Under the pieces are notes generated by a model. The model had not been told where the DNA came from, did not search any database, and worked only from the letters and a program-made list of their open reading frames with translations. DNA of 64,000 nucleotides from Serinus canaria (lineage: Eukaryota; Chordata; Aves; Passeriformes; Fringillidae), in assembly GCF_022539315.1 (NCBI RefSeq), contig NC_066313.1, forward strand, positions 9,861,764-9,925,763. Reading direction: 5' to 3'. How positions within the stretch are numbered: position 1 is the stretch's first letter; the number at the start of each line of letters is the position of its first letter. This document shows positions 11,481 through 22,116 of the stretch, one piece after another. The position numbers and the translations under genes are program-made.

Positions 11481-12539
11481 GTTGCTGATGTCATAAAGGT
11501 GGTAAGACTTTAAAAACCTTTTGCTGCAAATTGAGATTTAGATAGGGGGTAACAATGACATAATCAAGAACATAGCTCTGTTAGGAAGCACATGTTTCCA
11601 TTTGTGAGATAAGTCACAGCCCAGTTATACTGATCCGTGTTCCTAAGGATGGTCTAGAAAACCAAGGTTTGGAAGACAACACTGGAAAATTAATAGAGTC
11701 ACATTCAATCTAGATAAGCAACTTCCCACTGAACACCAAAGGGTAGTTGAGATCCTACAGCTGAGTAATAACTGAGATAAGTTCAGCCTGAAGCCAGCTC
11801 AGAAATAAGAGGTGGGGAGGACTGAGAAGAGTAAGAATATTTAAAACATATGCTACTTGAAATAGGAATAGGTGGACAGTTTATGAATGGACTGGGTTGG
11901 GAGGAAATAAGACTGCAGGTGGCTCACCACCACCAGCACCCCAAGCAGACACTCTTTCCCAAACACATCTTATTAAAGGCATCCTTTGTGCCCATAACCA
12001 GTGCAGTGCCCTGGTAACCCCTGGCAGAGCAAGGTGTGAACTGCTGGTCACACAGGGAGCTGTAGGGTGGGTGTTCACTGTCATTTAAGCCTGCTGGGGC
12101 AATCCTAATCATCATCCTCAGAAAGTGTGTGGGACAGCAGCTCCTATGATCCCATGGCTGTGCAGTGGGAGGGAGCCAGTCCAGAGACACGGCACAACCA
12201 TTGCTACCTGCATAATTCCAAGAGCTGTGCCTCCCAGTAAATTCAGATCTGTGCCTTTACAAATGTCCTGCCCTCCTAATTTCCTTACTACAACCACCTC
12301 TGCCTCAGTAATTTCTATCCCAAGAGACAAGGCAAAGGTTCAGTATATGGGAATATACTCGAATACGTGTTGCTGCACTGGCAACTTGCCCACCACGGAG
12401 AAGACATGAATAATCTGTGACAATAAAGGGGTAATATTATGTCCTTTGAAAGGGGCATCTTTCAAAAATGCTTCATATTATTTATGACCAGATATAAAAA
12501 AAAAGCCACTAGTTAATACAGTTAATAAACCATGACAAG
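11481..12539. other. Unique non-coding DNA
   Basis: I recognise no transposon, RNA gene or exon. Overlapping ORFs on the two strands around 11880-12410 have no recognisable motif. Confidence 0.5.
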
Positions 12540-12720
12540 TTTGCTTTAAATGAGTGGGATATCTAAATCCAATGTTATTTATTAGGCAATATGATTTTTT
12601 CTTGGTGTTTATCCATCAAACATGGCACCCTTATTGCACGTGCATTATGCAAAGTGTCAAATTAAAGTATTGCTTATCAAAATAAACATTAGTTACTGAA
12701 GTGATCCAAATGTTTGATTA
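12540..12720. promoter_or_regulatory. Regulatory-element-like patch with E-box palindrome and POU-like site
   Basis: An A+T-rich stretch holds a perfect GCACGTGC palindrome (12636-12643) with a canonical CACGTG E-box. It overlaps TGCATTATGCA (12641-12651), an inverted repeat containing a POU/octamer-like ATGCAAA (12647-12653). TGTTTA/TCAAACA forkhead-like words lie just upstream. The clustering is seen. That this is a conserved enhancer is an inference needing cross-species alignment. Confidence 0.2.
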
Positions 12721-15700
12721 GAATGGTTTTTAGGGAAGCTAATAAATATCTTTAATAAATCTTTTGAGCAGAAGTAGGAAAGCATGTAAGAAAAATTTTT
12801 GGGGTCTCACCTCCTTGCTATTCCTTTCTCCGAGCAAACAATGAGACAAAGAATTCAAGTGTAAAGAAAAACAGGTCTCATGAGGGCTAATAAACCAAAG
12901 GCCACATTAGCTATTGTGGCATCTCTCTTGCAATGAGAAAAAGAGCACAGTAACAACCAGGAGGACCTCTGCAGCAATTAGAGTGCAGGAAGTATTGAAT
13001 GGAGAATGGAGTCTCTCTGGTTTCATTCCACACCATTATCTGACTTGCATTTTTCAGCTGGAGCAGGCTCAGTCTCCATAGGTGCCCACTGGTTAGGCAC
13101 TGAGACCTGAAAAATGCTGAGAATGATTCATCCCCACAGGATTCAGCCAGGAATGAAGACAGCCAGTGACCCCATGACTTTTCAGGGAGAGATCAGCATC
13201 CAGCTTTTGAAGAAGATGTTGGAGAAAGAGGCAAATTGCCTGTGTATTCATAGGAAAAAAGTTTATCTTCCAAAGTTTGGCTCTCTGGTACACCTGCTAA
13301 TTTGGCTTTTGCAGCCAGAGAAGATGCTACAAACACAAAGCTAAATATTCTTTAAACACTTAAAGCTGACTTGATCACCTTGGGAAAGGTGATGAAGTGG
13401 GTGGGGGAAGGAAAAAAAAAAAGAAAAAACATCCGGTTCTTAAAATTTTGGGTGCAATTCCTCTTCATACTGGGACAAGGAGAAGGGATTTCTCCTGTGG
13501 CATTAAACTTTCAGAGAATATTGAATATAAATAATGAAGAGAAATGAAATGGGTAACTTCAGGCATAAGCTGAGGAATGTACCCAGTGAATTTACTGCAT
13601 ACAAACCATTTGCTACCACGATTATTAAATAAATTTAACTCTCTTGGAAAACAACAGAATTACTTACACTGGGAAATTGTAAAGTCTCTGAGGATAAAAT
13701 GCTTCTCTTTCAGTTATAATAGTTATAATAAAGAGTTACTTCACTCAATAAAGAATTACAAAATTTAATGTCACTGGGAAGATATTTGTTCACTAAATTC
13801 AATTTTTTATTTGGAAAAATAAAATGGTATCAATGAACAAGCAAAAAGTTTCACAAAAGAGGAAAAAGGCAATATTCCATTGCCAGAAGGGTTACAAATA
13901 TGCTCCTTTAAAACACCCAAGTGACAGAACAAGCACAGTCTGGGGTATCACCCCAGTGCAGCCAGCTAAACATGCAAAGCCTCAACAGTGAGAACCACTT
14001 TTGGGTTGTTTCTGAGACAGCTGTCAAACTGCTGGCTAGCAGAATGTGATCCAATAGTGCAGCAGGCAAATATGTGCTAGCTTAAGTTTTTAGAAGTACT
14101 TGCACAACTGTATTTTAAATTTCTACCCTTTTTATGTGGTCTCTGTGCAACCACATAAACTGAAATAGCAAATAAAGCAGCCCTTCTTCACATGCAGGGC
14201 TTCTGTAAGCCTTTGAAATCTCTTGAAGGTTGAAGGATATAGTAGTAGAGTACAAACATTCTTGGAGACAAGGTAAGCAAGAGGTATAATAAGTATTTCT
14301 GGCCCCATATCTCAAATTCCAGAACAACATCTGGTCTACATAAGATTACTTGTTTATTGTGTCTTAGATTAAGTAATTGGTTCTTAGGCTGAAAATATAA
14401 ATAACCTTTGATTCCCTGGCATTTATCCTGCTTTAAACATGATCAGGGAGTAGTTAATGGAGAGACACATTTCATATTGATAAAAAGCCATATCAAAAAA
14501 ATCCAGAACACATTGAAAGACTCAGTGGATATGGTTATTTGAAACAGAGCACATTGATTTAGCCACAGTTCTCATTAAAATTAGCTGCAGACAGACCCCT
14601 AAAAATCACTGCATATTATAGGAAAACCACTGTGAATCACTCAAGCACAGCAAGGTACTACAGCCAAGTAGGTATTCCCAAGAGGCCTCACTAAAGAAAA
14701 ACTAAATATTATTTTGAAAATTGGAAAAAAGGATAGGTGAACTACAGTGTAACTTGATTGGTTTTAGTGAAGCTCTGTGAACCTACAACATTTGAAGCCC
14801 TTTGTCGCAATGATGAGCTTCCTCTCCAGAAAGACATGAGCAAGTGTGCAAGGTTATGAAAATATTATTAAAATGCAGTCAAATGAAATTTGATGAAGGT
14901 TACTGAAAGCAATATTCTTTACAGAAACCAAATGACAGAAAGCCTTGCTTTACTATCACTATTCCAGCAATGAAAACCTGATTCTGTGTTAAATATTTCT
15001 CAGGGATTATCTCAAATCCCTGTTTTCTTGCATAAACCTGCCAGGAAATCTCTGCTCCTCTATTTTACCATAATTTATTAAATCTAATGCAATGCATAAC
15101 ACTACTATATAGCCAGATTTCATATTTTACAAAGCTATGGGCAGTGCAGGAGGCTTTGTTGAGAACATAAATATTACACAGAGCAGAAAGAAAAGAGCAG
15201 AAATCACTTCCATTCTACCCCATGGGTTTATTACTTTGTCAAAATGTTCTGCTCAGAAAATTATCTAAAATTTTCACTGATCACACGATGATCTTACAAG
15301 TAATTTTTGTCTGTCTTTCTCTGAAAGTTTTAGAGAAGATCAAATTGGGAAAACTAAAAAGGGAGGTTCTAATACCACAATACACCAGGAATACAGTTAA
15401 TATTCAGAAGTTGCATTTGACACTTTACTGGTGGTTGCCTCAAATTTGGTAAAATTAACAGAGGTAAAATTAACTGATTTTATCTGAAGATTTTCTACAG
15501 ATAATACCACAGGATGTGTATTTGTTTCTTATAGTTTAAAGCTAAGCTAAAAAAAGGAAAAAAAGGCAAAACAAAAGTCAGCACTATTTATTAAGAGCAA
15601 ATAATTAGCAAATAACAGCAAGCATTTAATAATGGCAAAATGTAAAAAAAAAAAAGCCTTATATCCTGGTAGTAGCCATACATTCCTCTCTCTTAATTGC

Positions 15701-17316
15701 TATTAACTCCTTTTCTAATTTTAGAGCACTTATCAGACTTTTTCCAAACAAACTTAAATACAATTATAGCATTTTCCCAACTAAAGGTTGCCCATGAAAC
15801 CACTGTCCAAAATGACACTTGGCTCTTTAGGGTAGAGACAGCACAGGGCTGTCTGGGAGGACATTGCTAAACTGCACATGGCTTCATTTCATGTGTGATT
15901 TTAAATACTTCCTTTATGGATAGAAAACTGAGGCCTGGCAGTTTCCTGTGCTGAAGTGATGTGGAAAGGTGTGAAAAGCTCTCACATCCTCAAAAATTTT
16001 GTCAGTGTGAGAGAAAAATCTTGGCTCTACTACTTTGGTGTTCAGCTTGAGGGCTGTCTGAGAAGTTCAGTGCACATGAGTTGAACTCTGGCAAGACCTT
16101 GGCTGCTCCAAGTTAGTTTCCTTGTAGAAAAAAAAGATAAAAATTCCTCCTTCATTTATCAAACCATTAACCTAAGTGGCAACTGCTCAATCTTCTACAA
16201 GGCAGTGCTTGACAAGAATCTGATTCTTTGGACCTGTTCCTTCTTGGCACCAGAATGGTTTTATGATATCCTGGCAGCACACATTGGCTCTAAATCCATT
16301 TTGACTCACTGTGGGAACTTCCTCTACAGAGAATCCTCAGATGACTTCTGAATTGAGCCTTTAGTCTCATCCAGCACACCAACACCATGGTCATACTGAG
16401 ATTTCTAAATGATATTCCTTTATGTATTTCAAATCGTACCAAAACCAACCCATGGAATATTTGCACTACAATTGCCATTGTCTTCCAGTGATGCTGTACT
16501 CATTTCTGTCATTAGATTTATATTTTATTAAGCACATCATTCCCAGTTGGAGATTCTATCCAATTTCTTTTGTTCAGATAACTTGGTTCACATTCTAGAC
16601 TATCTCCATAGTTTAAGAGTGAAAATGTATTGCTAGGTTTATCTTTTCAGCAGGTGACCTGAACTTTTTGAACTGAAATACCAAAAAACCTGTATTTCAC
16701 TGGATTATTTAGAATAAGCCCTTCCAGTGCACAATACCTTACAGAAATGTAGGAAAAGCCTCTAAGCCTACCTGCCTTACTACTTATAGTTATTGATATA
16801 TGAAAAATGTAGCAGTTAAAATTTAGGGTTCTCATATATTTTTTTTACTTCAATATCACATGCTACCCTCTAGGTGTCTTACTAATCCATTTACAATTTT
16901 ACCCCTGTCATTTGCTTATTGGTGAACCTAATGCTGGATTTTTAAACACTTAAAATTGCAGATCTGTGCAGTAAATAAAAAAAATAAAAAATGGGGTAGC
17001 AGAGCTATGTAAAATAGCACTTGGGTATTTTCTATTATCTTTTTCAAAAAAAACAAAACAAAAACCAAACCCTAAATGTGCCTTAAGATTATAAACTTTA
17101 TATCATGCTTTGAACATTACTGAATTTGTGTACTTTTTTATATATTGTATTGTTATTTCTCATTCTGACTGTAAATCTGGTGAGGCTACCCCATTACTCT
17201 TCAGACTGCTGCTTCAGGGTGTTCAGACTTCATGCTTAATTGCTGGCTATGACCTAAAACACCCTTACAAAGGTCTCCCAGGGTCTGTAGGAAGCTGCAT
17301 TCCATCTCACCTTCGA
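12721..17316. other. Unique A+T-rich non-coding DNA
   Basis: I recognise no transposon, tRNA or exon. Short A-rich runs occur at about 13411-13428, 15550-15565, 15643-15655 and 17046-17072. Scattered ORFs below 80 codons are unsupported. Confidence 0.5.
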
Positions 17317-17333
17317 CCTTTAGAGGGCAGTGC
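17317..17333 (+). promoter_or_regulatory. Candidate CTCF-binding motif
   Basis: CCTTTAGAGGGCAGTGC matches the CTCF core CCASYAGRKGGCRSY at 13 of 15 positions, with the strong TAGAGGGCAG centre intact. It faces right, like the 7797 site. Binding is inferred, not shown. Confidence 0.35.
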
Positions 17334-17479
17334 TCCCTTTGGATACCCACAGATCTTCCAGGAGGGCATGATGCTCCCATTGCCTGGGAGAGGTAAAACT
17401 TGGAAGAGGCAAAAGAAATTCTAAAGGGCAAGACAACATCTTGCTCTGCTGATATGGGGAAGGGAACCCATTCATCATG

Positions 17480-18820
17480 TGCCACACACTGGGGGAACCC
17501 TTTGCATTTTGAAGGGCAGCAGGGATTTGAGGTCTTGCCAGCCTGGCTTTGACAGTGACATTCCTGTGGCTGCTGAGAGGAGAATGCCTGCAGTGGAAAG
17601 GGTAGAGGGAAGTAGTCATAAAAATGAAATGCATCATTCTGCTACCCCAGTTCAGTCTCATTTTCATGCAGACATTCAAACATTATCAAGGCCAGCACAG
17701 CTTCTATCTGAGCTATCAGCATACCTTGAAGAATCAATACTGCTTACAGAGTTACAGCTGTTTTCCCGCAGCTTTAAGGAATCTTCCCAGTGCACCCATC
17801 CATGAGATTCTCTGGCAGCCACACTCCCACTGCCACAGATTTTCACTGCTGGGATCAAGGCACCTTCACAGGCACTCCAGTGACCCAGTGGGTCCCTGCC
17901 TGACTCCCTGCACACCCACTCACAGTCAGACCAGGCTTCCTCACTGGCCCAATCCCAGGATTTCCATAGCAGAGTCTCAGATGTTTATTCCATAAAGCCA
18001 TTTATCCACAGAGCAGTAACACACAAACAGCCTGGGCTGGTGCCTCCAAGGAGGGACCCTGAACAAGGGAACCCCTGGGCTCTCATCCCCTCCCAGTCCA
18101 AGCACACCAGTGTCACTGTTCCTCCCCAGCCATCAGCTCCTGCCGTGTCTCTCAGTGCCCTCCCCTGGCTGTGCCACAGCTCCCTGTGCCCTTTGCTGTG
18201 CAAAGGTGGCAGCTCTCAGCCTCTTGTCTCAGGTTCTCACCCAGACCTCAGCCTGCAGCTCCACCCACAGCCCCACTGAGAGTATTTCTCAAGAGTAAGA
18301 ATGTACAAATTTCCCAAAGCCTCCCTCAGTGCTATGAAGGGCAACACTGTAGGGTGAGAATTTGAAAAAGGGCAAGAATTCATCGAGTGCAAGACCTGCA
18401 TTTTCCTTTTTTATGTAGTTTACCTGCCAATGCTAAGAGTAAGCTTTTTAGATTTATTTTTAGAAGAAAAAAAACAAACAAACAAACAAACAAACAAACA
18501 CAAAGAGAAAAGAAGGCTCAGGGCTCTGATCCATGTGCCCAAATACCTGGTGGCAGGAGTGAAGAAGAGGCAGACAGGCTCAGTGTCAGTGGAGCCCAGT
18601 GACAGGACAACAGGCAATGGGCACAAATGGGAATACAGGAAAGTCCATGCCCAGCATCCTACCCTGCACTGAGTCCCAAAAAGCCAGACATGACCCCTCT
18701 GGGGCTCCTTTACCCCCATCCCATGCCCAGGGCCTGCAGTTGTGCCTGGGGATGGTCACTGGGGGCTACAGGACAGGGATGGTCAGGGAGGGAAGGCACT
18801 GCACTCTAAAACCATCTTTC
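17480..18820. other. G+C-richer block of uncertain origin
   Basis: By eye this block is clearly richer in C and G than the flanks. It has many CCC/GGG words but few CpG dinucleotides, so it is not a CpG island. On the minus strand an AATAAA lies in GGCTTTATGGAATAAAC, around 17980-18000, downstream of a G-rich stretch. That arrangement is reminiscent of an LTR, but I found no LTR ends or target-site duplication. Several overlapping ORFs on both strands reflect the low stop-codon density of G+C-rich DNA. I cannot identify a gene or family here. Confidence 0.4.
18465..18504. repeat. AAAC tetranucleotide microsatellite
   Basis: About eight AAAC units preceded by an A run and followed by an A/G-rich stretch. 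It is a simple repeat. Confidence 0.95.
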
Positions 18821-19796
18821 TAGAAGTTACCCAATCACGGCCTTCATCATTTTAGCATAAATTGAACAGGGATTTACTCTCTGTTCAAGTTATGTTTAAA
18901 AATGCTTTAAGTGCATCTTTAGACACGACAGAGAAATGTCACAAAGCTTCTGCTTTGTCCTTGTGCTTCTTCCTGACATCAGGAACACACAAAATTCTGG
19001 TTTTGAAGAGTTCAGCCGAAGGGTCTTCACATGTGGGATCTGGTTGACATCTTGGATTTGACCTGTGTTGCAGAGTTTTACTTATAAATGATATTGGTGG
19101 ACACTGTAGTAACTTTAGATACTATTTTCAACAGGATTCTGATAAAACTATGGCCTTTCTTTCACTGGAAGCTAATTAGCAGACAAATCTGCCTTTTTCC
19201 TGTCACTCACACAAACTATATGAAATAATTTAGGGGCATAACAAGAGGTCACAAACTTTGCTGCTAAAATGCTTTTTTGACAGCACAACTCTCTTTGCCC
19301 TGAGACAAAGAGAGACAAACGACACACGTGGTTGTGTGCATGACATTTTGTGCCTGGTGGTCCAGGCTTGGGGAGGTCCACAGGGTCTGCATTGTGGGGG
19401 TCAGTATCTGAGAAGGTCATCCAAAGCCTCCTCATAGTCACTGGGACAAACAGGCCTGTCTGGAGAGTCTGCTCTGGCAGAGGAGAAACCACATCAGCAA
19501 GCAGCCAGCTACTTCATGAAGTAAAAGGGATTAATTCCCTCTTCTGACTATAAAAACAGCAGAGAATAATTTCAACAGAAACTCTATAAGATACTATATT
19601 TTTATACTATGTTTTTTGTACAATTTTAATACTATTTTCTAAATATCTGATACGGCCCAGTAAATTAAATTTCACCAATAAGAATGGCAAGATGTAAGAA
19701 ACTAAACCTGGTAAACTTCTGAAAAAACATTCATAAGGTACTAGTCATTAGCTGTCATCACTTGTAGCTCGTGAACTGCATCTATACTTTTCAAGG
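18821..19796. other. Unique non-coding DNA
   Basis: I recognise no repeat, RNA gene or exon. A minus-strand ORF at 19172-19492 has no nameable domain. Confidence 0.5.
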
Positions 19797-19915
19797 ATAG
19801 GACCACAGGATAACTTGGAGTGGAAGGGATTTTAGGAAGTCTTGTCCAAATCCCTGTTCAGAGCAGGATGCTGGCACTGCCATAAAACACAATGCTTTAT
19901 CCAAATTGCTTAGTA
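19797..19915 (-). mobile_element. Old CR1 LINE fragment, minus strand
   Basis: The plus strand shows GATAGGACCACAGGATAACT, then GAGTGGAAGGGATTTTAGGA, TCCAAATCCCTGTTCAGAGCAGGATG. This matches, with many substitutions, the reverse complement of a CR1 3' end of the type that reads '...GAAGGGACCT...GTCCAA.C.CCTGCTCA.AGCAGG'. The divergence implies an older insertion than those at 34.6 or 59.7 kb. Confidence 0.65.
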
Positions 19916-21576
19916 GGTAAGCATTATCCCCACCCTACCTACTTAATGTGACACCATGACCTTGGTCCTAAATGCATTTGTACCATGATTGCTTTCACAT
20001 TTGGCTGATATATTTACTTTTTATGCATCCTTTGAATGTTTTTCCTTGGGTTAATTCTGTGTGAATTAGCCATTCTGTGTGATCTCTCAGTGTCTTAAAT
20101 CAACAGTCGTCAAAGGAAAGCTATTTTGCTGCTATAACTTGAGGCCAAAGAAGTGTTTTTAAGTAATGAAAAAGCTGTACTAACATTTAACTTGATAAGC
20201 AGCCCCTAGCCATGACCTAGTGTTCAGTCACAGAAATTCACATATAAAATCAAAATGTATTTTTAATGAAAATCTGTTTAACTAAATAAGTGCAGATAAT
20301 TTACTTCTATGAGAGGCATGAATTTTAGATCCATGAGACTATGAACATCAAATCTTTTTCTTTTTTTTTTAATTCTTTAGGTTTAGGTTGTTGTTTAGAA
20401 ACAAGTTGAAGCGAGGCCGTGTATTTCAACTCACAGTGCAAATTCACTTGCACTCATTGACAGACATTGAAAACAATCCATTTATTCATTAGAGAGTGCC
20501 AAAAATAACTCAGCAGTTTCTGTTTTGTTTCTATTCATAGATTTCCTCATTTCATGTTAATCACTTCTTTCAGCACTTGGCACCTTGCAAGAAATTCAGA
20601 GCATCTTGAATTATTAGTTGTTTACTGCATTCACAAAGTAAAAATGAAAACATAATACCAACAGCACTTCTGAGCAGTCCCATGTAATGAGATTGGGGCA
20701 TTTGAATCCTCTGTAATGTACCCTGCCATTTTGATTAATATCATGAATGGCAAAGTAATTTCAAGCACATAGATGCATATTCAGATTTGTGATAACAATG
20801 GTTATTTTAAGCATTTCTTGTTTAAATGTAGAATTGGAAAGTCTTAATTATTATTCTAAATTATCATAATAATAGTTGAATTTGGTTTGCCTACTGTATG
20901 TCTTGATTAAGCCTCAAAGGTGTATGCATTTGTACATTTCTAAGGTTCCATTCCATTATTAAGTGACTGACATTTCAATAAGAGGCTTAAATTAAACCAG
21001 AGCAAAAATTGAAGCAGAAATGGTAACACTGACTTCCACAATAAATCCTGTCCCTGGGGCCTTTTTGAAGAGTGATGTAGCTGTTGTCTCCTAAATTGTT
21101 TACTGAAGAGGTTTTACAGTAATGCAACACATGAAATCCCATAGACAGCATTCTATTTCCCACAAATACTGAAAAAATGATATGAAAACTTCCAGTGTCA
21201 TGGTTGATGGTGATCTTGTCCTGAATAAACCCATAAACACTTTATTCTGCCATTCAGTTTATATGTTGCTGCCTCACATTTGGATTGATGGTTGACAGCA
21301 GCGATGTATAAATTATGCATGCCAATTTACTGAACACCATTAAACCCATAGAGTATGGGTAATTTCAATAATTATACATATAAATAGTATTATTAGCTCT
21401 GTCAAACTCAGTACCTGGATGGCATGTCAGTATATAATATCTACTAGGGATTCAAAAAGTTCAGGATTTTGCAGGAGGTTGGTGACGGGAGAGGTTCCAG
21501 CTACCATTTCACACAGCTCATACGTGTAAATATGCAACTAGACCCCACTCCAAAGCTGCAGAAAAGCTTTGGTGTT
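19916..21576. other. Unique A+T-rich non-coding DNA
   Basis: A long transposon-free A+T-rich stretch. Its texture (TAAT-rich words, few simple repeats) is compatible with conserved non-coding DNA, for example around 20400-20560. Conservation cannot be judged from one sequence. There is a T-rich tract at about 20355-20370. Confidence 0.45.
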
Positions 21577-22116
21577 TGTTGGAATCCAAAATGCAGGGAA
21601 CTCTCAGAACTTTGGGCCTGTCAGCCAAAGCTTAGAATTACACACAGGATCTGATCAGAGACCTTGGAAAAGGCCTCCAAATGTGGTGCTAGAAGTGAGA
21701 ACGTGGATTTATAGTTTAAAGCAGTGACATGTTAAGCTAAGTAAAGGAAAGTTTAGCGTGTTAGAGTTTAAGATACAGACAAAATAAAAGAAGTTACAGA
21801 GGTACACAAGGAGTTCAGAATGCAGCACTGTAGGTTTGTGTGTCATAGCATGATTGGCTAAGAAAGCTTACTCTGTAGCATGGGTCCATAAGATGATATA
21901 TTTAAGGATTGGGTCAAAATAATAAATATCCTTGTTGGCAGAGTTTTATTGGTCAACAACTCCTTAAAAGGTCTTGAAACTAAGGGCCTTGTGAACTATG
22001 CAGCAAAGATGTGAACTGAACTCACACTTCCTACCTATGTAGAATATAAGAAAATAAATTGTATAATCAAAAACAACTCAGAGGTCCTGTCTCTAACTTG
22101 TTCAAAACTCTCTACA
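21577..22116 (+). mobile_element. Solo LTR, ERVL-like, plus strand
   Basis: About 540 bp with an LTR-like order of signals. It starts TGTTGGAATCC at 21577. An inverted CCAAT box (ATTGG, 21853-21857), a TATA-like TATATTT (21897-21903), and a polyadenylation signal AATAAA (22053-22058, in AAAATAAATTGTATAATCAA) follow in the expected U3-R-U5 spacing. Text such as ATCAGAGACCTTGGAAAAGG and AACAACTCAGAGGTCCTGTCTC resembles bird endogenous-retrovirus LTRs that I know in general form. No second LTR, primer-binding site or gag/pol sequence lies nearby, so it is probably a solo LTR left by recombination. Both ends are estimates; I found no convincing target-site duplication. Confidence 0.55.
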
